The notes under the pieces are model-generated. The model had not been told where the DNA came from, made no database searches, and worked only from the letters and a program-made list of their open reading frames with translations. This document shows, one piece after another, positions 35,633-44,297 of a stretch of DNA of 64,000 bases. Source of the stretch: Klebsiella africana. GTDB taxonomy: Bacteria > Pseudomonadota > Gammaproteobacteria > Enterobacterales > Enterobacteriaceae. The DNA is taken from assembly GCF_020526085.1 (NCBI RefSeq), contig NZ_CP084874.1, positions 3,100,001 through 3,164,000 of the forward strand, read 5' to 3'. Numbering within the stretch: the stretch's first letter is position 1; each line of letters starts with the position of its first letter. The translations under genes were made by a program, and so were the position numbers.

Positions 35633-35689
35633 AGTCGCGCGATATCCAGTATCATGCAGGGCATCACTCGTGGGTACAGGGACACTATC

Positions 35690-35791
35690 ATGAAATTGGG
35701 TATTCTTTTTCCGGTGGCGATCTTTATTATCGCTGTCGTTTTTCTCGGCTGGTTTTTTGTCGGCGGCTATGCGGCGCCGGGTGGGGCATAA
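35690..35791 (+). CDS. yoaK: Small membrane protein YoaK
   Basis: 33 residues: MKLGILFPVAIFIIAVVFLG then WFFVGGYAAPGGA. Almost the same as the 32-residue E. coli YoaK, a single-span inner-membrane protein of unknown function. Its stop overlaps the yoaJ start (TAATG). Position after dgcP agrees with E. coli. Confidence 0.9.
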   Translation: MKLGILFPVAIFIIAVVFLGWFFVGGYAAPGGA

Positions 35792-35865
35792 TGAAAAAAA
35801 GCACCATTATTATGCTGATTGTCGCCATCGTGGCGGTGGCTGGCACTCAGCTCGGCTGGTGGTGA
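35791..35865 (+). CDS. yoaJ: Small membrane protein YoaJ
   Basis: 24 residues: MKKSTIIMLIVAIVAVAGTQ then LGWW. Matches E. coli YoaJ in length and in its ending LGWW. Single transmembrane span, function unknown, coupled to yoaK by a one-base overlap. Confidence 0.9.
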   Translation: MKKSTIIMLIVAIVAVAGTQLGWW

Positions 35866-35984
35866 TCGCCGCGGCGATTTTGCGGATTTATCCTATCCCA
35901 TCAATAAGTTAACCCTTTACACTCACGTTATCCACTGTGGCATTTTCTGCCCCGGGGAAAGAAGAATAGCGGGAGAAGTAAGGG

Positions 35985-36110
35985 ATGAAAAAACCGATCG
36001 TGTTACCGGTGATTATTGCGCTATGCACGCTGTTATCGGGATGCATTATTGACGACGGGTACCACTCCCATCGCCATCACCACCATCATCACTATCATGA
36101 CGATGATTAA
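35985..36110 (+). CDS. 41-residue histidine-rich lipoprotein
   Basis: MKKPIVLPVIIALCTLLSGC is a lipoprotein signal with lipobox LLSGC, so Cys20 would be lipidated. The remaining 21 residues contain nine histidines, six of them consecutive, and three terminal aspartates. Such a tail should bind metal ions (Ni, Zn, Cu). GGGAGAAGTAAGGG precedes the ATG. Residue 21-22 is Ile-Ile, not Asp, so outer-membrane location is likely. No named family known to me. Confidence 0.75.
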   Translation: MKKPIVLPVIIALCTLLSGCIIDDGYHSHRHHHHHHYHDDD

Positions 36111-36141
36111 TCCTTCACGCTGTTGATGGGCGAATAAGACA

Positions 36142-36161
36142 GGGCGAACCGCGGTTCGCCC
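36142..36161. terminator. Palindromic hairpin between converging genes
   Basis: GGGCGAACC (36142-36150), GC, GGTTCGCCC (36153-36161), between the His-rich lipoprotein gene (+) and the membrane protein gene (-). No T-run, but position fits a shared terminator. Confidence 0.55.
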
Positions 36162-36169
36162 GTTGACGC

Positions 36170-36433
36170 TTAATCCTGACGATCGGCGCCGAGAAAAATA
36201 AACCCAAGAGGAATAGCAAAGAGCGCGGTAAACACAATGCTGTAAACCGTCACCATCGCCCCCTGCAGGAAGAACATGGACGTTGTCCACTCCGAGTATG
36301 GCATATTGTACTCACTCACCACGCCCCCGAAGGTCGCCCGCCCCACCACCGCCAGCGCGATAGCAAACACCGCCGCAAGCGACAGACAGTATTTTTTGCA
36401 GTTTTTATTGCTGAGGAGTTTTTGCAGAATCAT
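36170..36433 (-). CDS. Small inner-membrane protein
   Basis: 87 residues from ATG 36433 (MILQKLLSNKNCKKYC), preceded by AGGAA; the frame extends 18 codons further but without a ribosome site. Two predicted spans: YCLSLAAVFAIALAVVG and GAMVTVYSIVFTALFAIPLG with FIFLG. Function not recognised. Confidence 0.65.
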   Translation of the reverse strand: MILQKLLSNKNCKKYCLSLAAVFAIALAVVGRATFGGVVSEYNMPYSEWTTSMFFLQGAMVTVYSIVFTALFAIPLGFIFLGADRQD

Positions 36434-36530
36434 CCGGGCTTCCTTTTTGCTGAGCGATAAACGGCTGTATATGTAACACCAATGCAATAAAAAATGAAGG
36501 GTTTTTGTTACAGGGCAGAATAAGCGACAG

Positions 36531-36557
36531 CGGGCCGGTCAGCGGGTAACCGGCCCG
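36531..36557 (-). terminator. Hairpin downstream of leuE
   Basis: CGGGCCGGT (36531-36539) and ACCGGCCCG (36549-36557), 9-bp stem, 9-base loop, seven bases after the leuE stop. No clear T-run on the minus strand. Confidence 0.55.
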
Positions 36558-36563
36558 TGGAGA

Positions 36564-37202
36564 TCAGGACTGCAGGGTTGCCAGGCGCGCGGCGAACCCG
36601 ACGAAAACCAGACCAATCAGGCTATTGCCAAGTTTGGCCAGCTTTTTGCGGGTTTTGACGTAGCGGGTGACAAACGAGCCGGAGAGGATCAAAAAGCTCA
36701 TATAGCAGAAGCTAATCACCTCGAGGGTCAGCGCCAGGATAAAGAACGCCACGCCGGGCGTTTTGGCATTCACATCGATAAACTGCACGAAAAACGACAC
36801 ATAGAACAGAATCGCTTTCGGATTGGTCAGGCTCAGGGTCAGGGAGCGCTTAAGGATCGCGCTCGCCGGCTCCGCGCTGGCATCGGACTGGCCGTCGCGC
36901 TGAGTGAGCACCGCATAGAGCATTTTGCCCCCCAGCCACAGCAGATAAATTGCCCCGAGGTAGCGCACGACGTTAAACAGCACCGGCGTGGTTTTAATCA
37001 GCGTCGCCACGCCGGCAAAGGCCAGAAACATCAGTACCGCATCGCCAATAAAGACGCCAGCCGCCGCCAGATAGCCTTTCTTCACGCCGTGGGCAATGCC
37101 CGTCTTCAGCACAAAAAACGTATTCGGGCCAGGAACGAGGATGATAAATACCGCCCCGACCAGATAGGTCAAATAATTCAGAACACCAAACTCAGCGAAC
37201 AC
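36564..37202 (-). CDS. leuE: Leucine exporter LeuE (LysE/RhtB family)
   Basis: 212 residues, the same length as E. coli LeuE, with [20 protein letters not shown], the LysE-family [16 protein letters not shown] motif, [20 protein letters not shown] and the end [20 protein letters not shown]. Six hydrophobic spans. Exports leucine and some analogues. In E. coli it also lies near dgcP and yoaJK, which confirms the assignment. Confidence 0.94.
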   Translation of the reverse strand: MFAEFGVLNYLTYLVGAVFIILVPGPNTFFVLKTGIAHGVKKGYLAAAGVFIGDAVLMFLAFAGVATLIKTTPVLFNVVRYLGAIYLLWLGGKMLYAVLTQRDGQSDASAEPASAILKRSLTLSLTNPKAILFYVSFFVQFIDVNAKTPGVAFFILALTLEVISFCYMSFLILSGSFVTRYVKTRKKLAKLGNSLIGLVFVGFAARLATLQS

Positions 37203-37291
37203 TCTGCACTCCTTCGCGCACGACTAAAACATGATCCGGCTCACGTTACCCCAACTGTCGGGATTTTGAAAGCGCAGCCTGTGCGGGAAGG

Positions 37292-38206
37292 TTAATAGAC
37301 GGAAGGTTCACCCAGCGGGCGGGTTTTAAAACGACGGTGCACCCACAAATACTGCTCAGGGGCGCGTAAAATTTCGCGCTCGATGACCTTGTTGATATAG
37401 CCGGCAGCGATCTGCTTATCTTCACCCGGATAATCATTCATTACTTCGCTAATATGCAGGCTGTAGCCCTTACGACCCAGCTTGCGCACCATACTGATAC
37501 TCAGCATTTTCGCGCCCGATAGACGGGAAAGGACATAGGTGCCGTTGGTGGTCGCCGCCTGGGGGACGGAGAAAAACGGCGCAAAGACGCTGCCCTTGGG
37601 ACCGTAGTCCTGATCCGGCGCGAACCACACCGCTTCGCCTGATTTTAAGGCATGCACCAGGCCGGTCAGGTTGTTACGATCGATCATTGCTTTGTTCGAG
37701 CGCAGGCGTCCACGGGTTTGCACCCACTCCATCAGCGGGCTGTTGTGCGGACGATAGGTGGCCATCATTGGACGGCACAGCCCCATGGCCCGCCCACCCA
37801 GCTCCAGCGACATAAAGTGCACGCCGACCACCATCACCCCTTTGCCGCCGCTAAGCGCATGATTAAGGTTGGCAAAGCCCTCGACATCAAACCATTTTTT
37901 GACCCGCTCGTCGCTCCAGAACCAGGCCATGCCGGTTTCGATAAGCCCCATTCCCAGCGACATAAAGTTTTGATCGATCAAAGTTTCGCGCGCCGCCGGC
38001 GACATGTCCGGGAAGCAGAGTTCGATATTACGCCGGGCGATATGTTCGCGGCGTTTGAGAAAGCGTCGGGAAAGACGTCCGACGCTGGTGCCGATAAAAT
38101 GCAGCAGCGGATAAGGCAGTTGCACGATTAACCAGAGGATGCCGAGCCCGAACCAGGTCAGCCAGTTACGCGGATGTAAAAGTTGTTTATTAAATACGCA
38201 GGCCAT
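37292..38206 (-). CDS. Lipid A acyltransferase, LpxL/LpxP family
   Basis: 304 residues from ATG 38206 (MACVFNKQLLHPRNWLTWFG), chosen for AGGAA upstream and agreement with the family start. The catalytic H-x4-E is HFMSLE, then ATYRPHNSPLMEWVQTRGR and the end APEQYLWVHRRFKTRPLGE. An N-terminal membrane anchor precedes the domain. The sequence is closer to cold-induced LpxP (WFDVEG, GVMVVGVHFMSLELGGRAMG) than to LpxL. Klebsiella carries two lpxL-type genes, so this may be the one called lpxL2 there. Adds a secondary acyl chain to Kdo2-lipid IVA. Confidence 0.85.
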   Translation of the reverse strand: MACVFNKQLLHPRNWLTWFGLGILWLIVQLPYPLLHFIGTSVGRLSRRFLKRREHIARRNIELCFPDMSPAARETLIDQNFMSLGMGLIETGMAWFWSDERVKKWFDVEGFANLNHALSGGKGVMVVGVHFMSLELGGRAMGLCRPMMATYRPHNSPLMEWVQTRGRLRSNKAMIDRNNLTGLVHALKSGEAVWFAPDQDYGPKGSVFAPFFSVPQAATTNGTYVLSRLSGAKMLSISMVRKLGRKGYSLHISEVMNDYPGEDKQIAAGYINKVIEREILRAPEQYLWVHRRFKTRPLGEPSVY

Positions 38207-38863
38207 GATTTTTCCTGTAAACATTAATTATGTGGTAACGCTTAAGGAAAACAGAATCCATTTATCATCATTAGGCGGTACGTACAGCAAGTTCGACAAT
38301 ACTAATCCGCTGAAATTCCCTCCGGCAAGTAAAAAACAGCAAGCTGACAAAAAAACATAATTGCGGCACAAATGTTACTAAATGTAAACTTAAATCTTAT
38401 CTTCCGCTTAATATATTCATCATGTATATCATTTTCACGCTAATTATCAGCATTACTATCGGACATAACCGAAACCCTGCTCGAGAACGCCTTGTTTGCC
38501 GGGGTCTGAGGCCCGCTCAGCCACGCGGCCCGCCGCCTGCTCGCGTCCCTAAGATCGTCGTCTGTAGCGCAAAAGAATAAAAGCGCTCCTGCTTCAAAGA
38601 GAAGCATCTTTTATCCGTCGGTAGCAGGAATATTAAAATCGCCTTAAGGGAATAATTAAGAATAGACTTATTTAAAGATGCTTTAAAAATAAGCGCCTTG
38701 CCAGTTATTTGCACTTTAATACCGCCCTCACCCACCGTTAGAAAAATATTTCTTTACGCCTTACATGTATAAAGCACTGACTTTAGCGCGGACAGTGACC
38801 CGACGTCGGATCACTGTAGGCAAACCGCCGCGAAGGCGTGAAGGACGTTCCGGCGGCAGAAGA
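38207..38863. other. 657-bp gap without a supported gene
   Basis: Between lpxP-like and ansB. Short frames exist (for example 38517-38735 minus) but lack ribosome sites and family resemblance. No strong hairpin or repeat noted. The left part is AT-rich and may hold the lpxP-like promoter. Confidence 0.6.
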
Positions 38864-39907
38864 TCAGTAGGTGTGGAAATATTGCTGGATCAGCTGCGGA
38901 TCTTTAGTCTGCGTCAGCGCCGTCATCAGCAGAATACGCGCTTTCGCCGGGTTGAGGGAGTCGGCCACCAGCCCAGGCTGGCTGTCATCCGGCGGCACCA
39001 CGCCGCTACCGGTACGGGAGGCGCGTACCACCACGATGCCCGCCTGCTGCGCTTTTTTGATGCCCGCAGCGCTTCGTACCGACACCGACCCCGCCCCGGT
39101 TCCCGCGTAGATAATGCCGTCAGCATGATGGGCGATCGCCGCGTCATACATATACTCCGGGTCATCCTGGTAACCATAAATGATCACCACCTTCGGCAGG
39201 GTCTTCAGCTGACGCACATCAAATACCGAGCGCAGAGTGTGAATTTTATCTACCCGCGTCTCGAACTGGGGTTTCCCGCCCACCACGACACCGAGGTAGC
39301 CCTCCTCTGGCGCCCGGAAGGTATCCAGCGAAGTGGCATTGGTTTTGGTGACAAAGCGCGCCGCGCCGATGCGGTCGTTAAGCACCACCATTACCCCGCG
39401 TCCTCGGGCATCAGGATCGGCGGCGACCGTGACCGCTTCCAGCAGGTTCATCGGCCCATCGGCGCTGATCGCTGTCGCCGGACGCATCGCCGCGGTAAAG
39501 ACCACTGGCTTGTTGCTTTTCACCGTCAGATTGAGGAAATATGGGGTTTCATCCAGCGTGTCCGTGCCATGGGTGATCACTACGCCATCGACATCATCCC
39601 GTGCCAATAACGCATTCACCCGCTTCGAGAGCGCCAGGATAATGTCACTGGTCATATTCTCACTGCCGATATTCGCCACCTGCTCGCCCTCGACGTGAGC
39701 GATTTTACTCATTTCCGGCACGGCGTTAATCAGCGTCTGCACCCCAATCGCCCCGGCTTTATAGCCGGTTGTTTGGGTATTGCTCGCCGCCGAACCGGCA
39801 ATCGTTCCACCGGTAGCTAAAATGACGATATGCGGTAAGCGCGTTTCGCTGAACGCCACGCTGCTTATCGTCAGTAACGCGATAGCCAGTAATGCTCTAA
39901 AATTCAT
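38864..39907 (-). CDS. ansB: Periplasmic L-asparaginase II
   Basis: 347 residues from ATG 39907 ([20 protein letters not shown]), a signal peptide cleaved before ETRLPHI. Active-site threonines are in [11 protein letters not shown] and [16 protein letters not shown]; the C-terminal [12 protein letters not shown] is also typical. Deamidates asparagine to aspartate in the periplasm. GGGAG lies before the start. The 307 bp upstream, shared with the HD-GYP gene, contain a run of seven G (39988-39994) but no regulator site I can name. Confidence 0.94.
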   Translation of the reverse strand: MNFRALLAIALLTISSVAFSETRLPHIVILATGGTIAGSAASNTQTTGYKAGAIGVQTLINAVPEMSKIAHVEGEQVANIGSENMTSDIILALSKRVNALLARDDVDGVVITHGTDTLDETPYFLNLTVKSNKPVVFTAAMRPATAISADGPMNLLEAVTVAADPDARGRGVMVVLNDRIGAARFVTKTNATSLDTFRAPEEGYLGVVVGGKPQFETRVDKIHTLRSVFDVRQLKTLPKVVIIYGYQDDPEYMYDAAIAHHADGIIYAGTGAGSVSVRSAAGIKKAQQAGIVVVRASRTGSGVVPPDDSQPGLVADSLNPAKARILLMTALTQTKDPQLIQQYFHTY

Positions 39908-40214
39908 ACAGGTCACTCCCTTCATAGACATTAATCAAACTTACGCTTGCTTAATGCAAAGGGCTTGCCAGTATTTATTTATTTTTTGGGGGGGAAATGG
40001 TTAACTATCAGACAATAATAAGGTTCTTGCCTGCACATTGCCCAAATATGGTGCACGGCTGTCTCCAGTTCGGGCACATGACATGAATCCATACATTCCG
40101 AGTATTTACCGGTACAGCCACACATCACACAACACGCATTGCGATCAGATTATCGACACTTCCGTCACCAGGGTGGTCAGTCTTGCCGCCAGGTAACGCG
40201 TACGGAGAACAGAA

Positions 40215-41423
40215 ATGCGTATTGCCCTGAGGTCAGCCTTGATGCTGACCACCAGAGTCATTCAGATCATTAACCCTGAACTGCACCGGCATATGCAACG
40301 AACAGCCTTAATCGCCCTGATGCTGGCGCAAAGGCTGGGACTGCCCGCCGAGCGGCAGCAAACCATTTTTTGCGCCGCGCTGCTGCACGATATCGGCGTG
40401 CTGGGAGATAAACGCCCCATTCATTCGCTGGATGCTATCGATAACATCCATGACCCGCATCAGCGCCAGGGCGTGGCGATGCTGGAGGGATTAGCGACCT
40501 TCCAGGCCATCGTCCCTTTTATTCGCGATCACCATTTTAGTTCGACCCACCGGGGCTCCCGCGAACAGCATATCGTCTATTTTGCCGATGCCTTTGAACG
40601 GCTGCTGCCGGCCGACAGCCACGTTGCGGCCTGGCCCACGCGGGCGGTGGTGGAACAGTTCGTCTCCCTGCACCGGGAGATCGACCCACCACTCTGCGAT
40701 ACCCTGTGCGAGGTCGCTGAAAATGCGAACTTCTGGCAGCACCTTCATCCCGGCCATATTCAGCGGCTGCTGGAGATCATTGCCCCCATCAACACGCGCT
40801 ATCTGGATATTCACGGTCTGAAAGATATCTGCCTGCTGATTGCCAAAATTGTCGACACCTACAGCAGCTTTACCGCCAGCCACAGCATTATGGTAGGGGA
40901 AATCGCCCGCCAGCTTGCCGGCTGGATGCAGTTGCCGGAGCCGACCTGTCTGCAAATTGAGATTGCCGGCTATCTGCACGACATTGGTAAGATTTATGTC
41001 CCTCTTTCTATTCTGGAAAAAGAGGGCGAGCTGGATGACGACGAGCTGAATCAGGTACGCGAGCACAGCTACATGACCGGCGAACTCCTCAGCGACTACA
41101 GCGAGCTCGGCGACATTATTAACTGGGCGTCGAATCATCATGAAAAACTGGACGGCAGCGGCTACCCGCTGCATCTCGACAAATATCACCTGACGCTCGC
41201 CGACCGGATTATTTCCATCGCCGATATTTTTACCGCCCTGACCGAAGATCGCCCGTACCGAAAAGGAATGGTCTGTCAGGAAGCCTTACAGATTATGGAA
41301 GCGGATGTTATAAATGGCGCTCTGGATAGCGATGTCTTTCTCGTTTTACGCCGCCATGCGGCAACGCTACATGCCATCATTCTTCAGACCCTCGAACATC
41401 CTGGCCGTGAGAGCCGCTCCTGA
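40215..41423 (+). CDS. HD-GYP domain protein, probable cyclic-di-GMP phosphodiesterase
   Basis: 402 residues. The N-terminal third has a first HD-like motif (AALLHDIGVLGD and IRDHHF), the C-terminal half a full HD-GYP domain: GYLHDIGKIYVPLSILEK, REHSYMTGELL, NHHEKLDGSGYP and DRIISIADIFTALTEDRPYR. These are the metal ligands and the GYP signature, so it should be active. GGAG lies before the ATG. It is followed after 72 bp by a GGEEF gene on the same strand, a likely opposing pair for cyclic di-GMP. Confidence 0.88.
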   Translation: MRIALRSALMLTTRVIQIINPELHRHMQRTALIALMLAQRLGLPAERQQTIFCAALLHDIGVLGDKRPIHSLDAIDNIHDPHQRQGVAMLEGLATFQAIVPFIRDHHFSSTHRGSREQHIVYFADAFERLLPADSHVAAWPTRAVVEQFVSLHREIDPPLCDTLCEVAENANFWQHLHPGHIQRLLEIIAPINTRYLDIHGLKDICLLIAKIVDTYSSFTASHSIMVGEIARQLAGWMQLPEPTCLQIEIAGYLHDIGKIYVPLSILEKEGELDDDELNQVREHSYMTGELLSDYSELGDIINWASNHHEKLDGSGYPLHLDKYHLTLADRIISIADIFTALTEDRPYRKGMVCQEALQIMEADVINGALDSDVFLVLRRHAATLHAIILQTLEHPGRESRS

Positions 41424-41495
41424 AGCGGGTCGCCGTCATGGCGGGGACGGGTTCTATAATTAAAACAGCTTCATCTGCATGCAAGGAAATACAGG

Positions 41496-43280
41496 GTGAG
41501 AATCGCCACCATCACCAACTGGGCTTACGGGATCACCGTCGGCCTGACGCTGGCTTCCGGGAGCGCTATGCTCATGGCCTCCAGCGCCGATCGCGCCGAA
41601 CGCCAGGCGGTACAGCAGCGCCAGGTCTTTGATACCCTCTCCGACGAAGTGGAAAACGACGCCTGGGAGCAGTCTGACCTCGCGCGGCTGTACGTGGTTA
41701 AGCCTACGCCAGAAACGCTGCAGCAGTATCAACAGTTGCTGCACACCGACAAGAGCATTGAACACCGGCTGGCCGGGCTGAAAGATAATGGCGCCAGCCG
41801 CGAGGAGCTGGCGCTATTGCACGACGGTCTGCAGATCGCCGATGAGCTACAGGATGAACAGCAGGCCGCCTTAGCGCATGTCGCTCGCGGCGACGCGCCA
41901 GCAGCCATTGCGGTGCTGTACGGCAAAGCGTACGAGACCGAACTGGAGCGCATGCAGACGCAGATCGATCGCTTCCGCCAGATGCTTGAGCATCGCGCCG
42001 CCGTCGCTATCGACCAGGCCACCGAGCGCTCGCGGATCTGGCGTACGCTGTCGGAAATCATGGTCGGCCTGACCGCCCTGATGTTTTTGTTCGTTCTCGG
42101 ATTCATTCTCAAACGGCGGGTGCTGTACCCGGTGGTTCGCCTGAGCGACGTGGTCCAGCGTCTCGCTTCCCAGGATTATGCGGTGGAGACGCCGCACTTC
42201 ACCCAGGTGGATGAGATTGGCGATATGGCCCAGGCGATCCGCATTTTTCGCGAGAACGGCCTGGCCCGCCAGCAGCTGGAACAGCAACGCGACGCCGACT
42301 GGGCGATCCGTGAACTGTTGGCGCGCATGACCCAGCGTCTGCAGGGCTGTGAAACCATTGAGGATGTGATTAAAGTGGCAGAGCGGTTTGCGCCGAACAT
42401 CGCCCCGACGATCCCCGGGAAACTGTATGTTCTGGATACCGATCCGTGGCAGATGCACTGCGTGGCGCAGTGGCTGTCGCCCGCCGGGGAGACGACGTCC
42501 TTTTCCCCCGACGACTGCTGGGCAATACGCCGGGGACTCAGCCATCCGCCGGTGCAGGGTGAGCCCGATATCACCTGCTATCATCTGCCGGAGGCGCACG
42601 CCGGTCAGTCGCTCTGCGTACCGCTCATCGCCCAGGGCGAAGCCATTGGCCTGCTGACCTTCCAGAATGTCACCGCCAGTGACGCCCCTTCCCGGGCCTA
42701 CCTGGAGCTGATGGCCGAAGCGCTGGGCCTGGCGCTGGCCAATCAGCGTTTGCGCAGCGCCTTGCTGGAAAAAGCGCTGTTCGACTCTCTGACCGGCCTG
42801 CGTAACCGCCATCATCTTGACGAAGCGCTGCATTCGCAGATGGCGCTGGCAGTTCATACCCACACCCCGCTGAGCTGTCTGATGATCGATATCGATCACT
42901 TTAAAGCGATCAATGACCGCTACGGTCATGAGGCCGGGGATCTGGTGATTAAAAGCGTGGCGACCATTGTGCAACGCGCGGTGCGCGATACTGGCATGGC
43001 TTTCCGCTACGGGGGCGAGGAGTTTTTAGTGCTGCTCCCCGGTATTGACGAAGCCGGGGCGCACCAGTGCGCCAGCGAGATCTATACCCAGGTACATAAT
43101 ATGACGCTGCGCGATGGTCTGACCGAGATAGGTCAGGTGGATGTATCGATTGGCATCGCCAGTTACCCGCAACACACCCAAAGCGACAGTCTGCTGCGCG
43201 CAGCGGACGCCGCGCTGTACCGGGCGAAAGAGCTGGGCCGTTCAAGAATTGTCAGCTTTGGCCGCCTGAAGACCGGCTAA
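41496..43280 (+). CDS. Membrane diguanylate cyclase with HAMP, GAF-like and GGEEF domains
   Basis: 594 residues, GTG start with AAGGA upstream. A first membrane span (about 8-28), a helical periplasmic sensor, a second span (LSEIMVGLTALMFLFVLGFI), HAMP (VLYPVVRLSDVVQRLASQDY), a GAF-like segment (about 270-420) and a GGDEF domain with FDSLTGLRNRHHLDEAL and FRYGGEEFLVLLPG. The signature is intact, so it should make cyclic di-GMP. An inhibitory RxxD site is not obvious. It ends six bases from the converging LysR gene. Confidence 0.9.
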   Translation: MRIATITNWAYGITVGLTLASGSAMLMASSADRAERQAVQQRQVFDTLSDEVENDAWEQSDLARLYVVKPTPETLQQYQQLLHTDKSIEHRLAGLKDNGASREELALLHDGLQIADELQDEQQAALAHVARGDAPAAIAVLYGKAYETELERMQTQIDRFRQMLEHRAAVAIDQATERSRIWRTLSEIMVGLTALMFLFVLGFILKRRVLYPVVRLSDVVQRLASQDYAVETPHFTQVDEIGDMAQAIRIFRENGLARQQLEQQRDADWAIRELLARMTQRLQGCETIEDVIKVAERFAPNIAPTIPGKLYVLDTDPWQMHCVAQWLSPAGETTSFSPDDCWAIRRGLSHPPVQGEPDITCYHLPEAHAGQSLCVPLIAQGEAIGLLTFQNVTASDAPSRAYLELMAEALGLALANQRLRSALLEKALFDSLTGLRNRHHLDEALHSQMALAVHTHTPLSCLMIDIDHFKAINDRYGHEAGDLVIKSVATIVQRAVRDTGMAFRYGGEEFLVLLPGIDEAGAHQCASEIYTQVHNMTLRDGLTEIGQVDVSIGIASYPQHTQSDSLLRAADAALYRAKELGRSRIVSFGRLKTG

Positions 43281-43286
43281 CCAGGA

Positions 43287-44177
43287 TTATTGCTCACTGG
43301 CATTGAGCAGCGAAATAACCTTCCGTACCACCGCCGAACGGATATGGCGGTGGTAAACCATGCTCAGTTCACTCTCCGCCAGCCGGTCCTGGAGATCGAT
43401 ATACACCACGTTATCAAGGCGTAACGCCCGCGCCGAGACCGGAACCAGCGCTACCCCCACCCCGGCGGAGACCAGGCTAATCATCGAAGTGACGTCGTTG
43501 ATGCGTTGCACCACCTGCGGCGTAAAGCCCGCCACGCGACAGGCGCCAATAAATACCTGCTCCAGCCCGGTGCCCTGCGGATCGTCAAGCGAGATCCAGT
43601 TGTCTGTTCGCAACGACGCCAGATTAAGGGCTCCCACGCCCGCCAGCGGATGCTGCTGATAGAGCGCCAGACAGAGCTTTTCCCGCACAAACGGCCTGAC
43701 CACCAGCTCGTCTGGCGGCGAGGCCAGCGGCGCGCGGATAATGGCGATATCCAGGCGCAGGTCCTGCAGCGCTTCGTAGAGCATCTGGACATCGCCATGC
43801 ACCAACGACAGCTCAATGCCCGGCCAGTCAGTGCGCAACGCGCGCAACAGCCCCGGCAGCTTACTGTCATACATCGCGCTGGAGACATACCCCAGATGTA
43901 ATCTACCCTGTTCGCCTCGCGCGGTGCGCTGGGCGTCGAGTACCGCCTGATCGGCCATTTCCAGCGCCAGCCGCGTCTTGTGTAAAAAAGCCTCGCCCGC
44001 GGCGGTGAGGGTCAGGCGGCGGTTAGCGCGGGAGAAAAGCACCACGCCCAGGCGCTGCTCCAGTTGTTTAATCTGCTGGCTGAGGGCGGGCTGGGCAATA
44101 TGTAACCGCTCCGCCGCCCGGTGCATATGTAACTCTTCGGCAACCACGACAAAATGGCGTAACGAACGAAAGGACAT
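43287..44177 (-). CDS. LysR-family regulator, divergent from aroY
   Basis: 296 residues. The N-terminal helix-turn-helix is LHIAQPALSQQIKQLEQRLG, followed by the effector domain (LHLGYVSSAMYDSKLPGLLR; MISLVSAGVGVALVPVSAR). Group members commonly respond to aromatic acids (BenM/CatM-like pattern IRAPLASPPDELVVRPF). Divergent arrangement and the shared dyad at 44194-44225 indicate that it controls aroY and itself; the inducer, perhaps protocatechuate, is inferred. Confidence 0.9.
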   Translation of the reverse strand: MSFRSLRHFVVVAEELHMHRAAERLHIAQPALSQQIKQLEQRLGVVLFSRANRRLTLTAAGEAFLHKTRLALEMADQAVLDAQRTARGEQGRLHLGYVSSAMYDSKLPGLLRALRTDWPGIELSLVHGDVQMLYEALQDLRLDIAIIRAPLASPPDELVVRPFVREKLCLALYQQHPLAGVGALNLASLRTDNWISLDDPQGTGLEQVFIGACRVAGFTPQVVQRINDVTSMISLVSAGVGVALVPVSARALRLDNVVYIDLQDRLAESELSMVYHRHIRSAVVRKVISLLNASEQ

Positions 44178-44193
44178 CGTCGTACTCCGTAGG

Positions 44194-44248
44194 CTTTATT
44201 GATAATAAAAAACTTATCAATAAAGCATGAATGATGCAATTGATAATA
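44194..44248. promoter_or_regulatory. LysR operator between regulator and aroY
   Basis: Perfect 12-bp dyad CTTTATTGATAA (44194-44205) and TTATCAATAAAG (44214-44225) with an 8-base centre, containing the T-N11-A LysR motif. A further half-site ATTGATAATA occurs at 44239-44248, identical to 44198-44207. One recognition dyad plus one downstream half-site is the usual LysR layout. Confidence 0.85.
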
Positions 44249-44297
44249 CTTAGCCTGCAAAGCATACTGACGGCATTGACACGCTAAGGAGAACATC

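Noticed and set aside
38765..39610. 281-codon plus-strand frame across ansB
   Set aside because: Antisense to a clear asparaginase gene; Arg-rich and without family resemblance.
39988..39994. Run of seven G upstream of ansB as a phase-variation tract
   Set aside because: Too short and alone, and not inside a promoter I can define; noted only.
41871..42974. 367-codon minus-strand frame inside the GGEEF gene
   Set aside because: Long only because of high GC; the plus strand encodes a complete domain protein.
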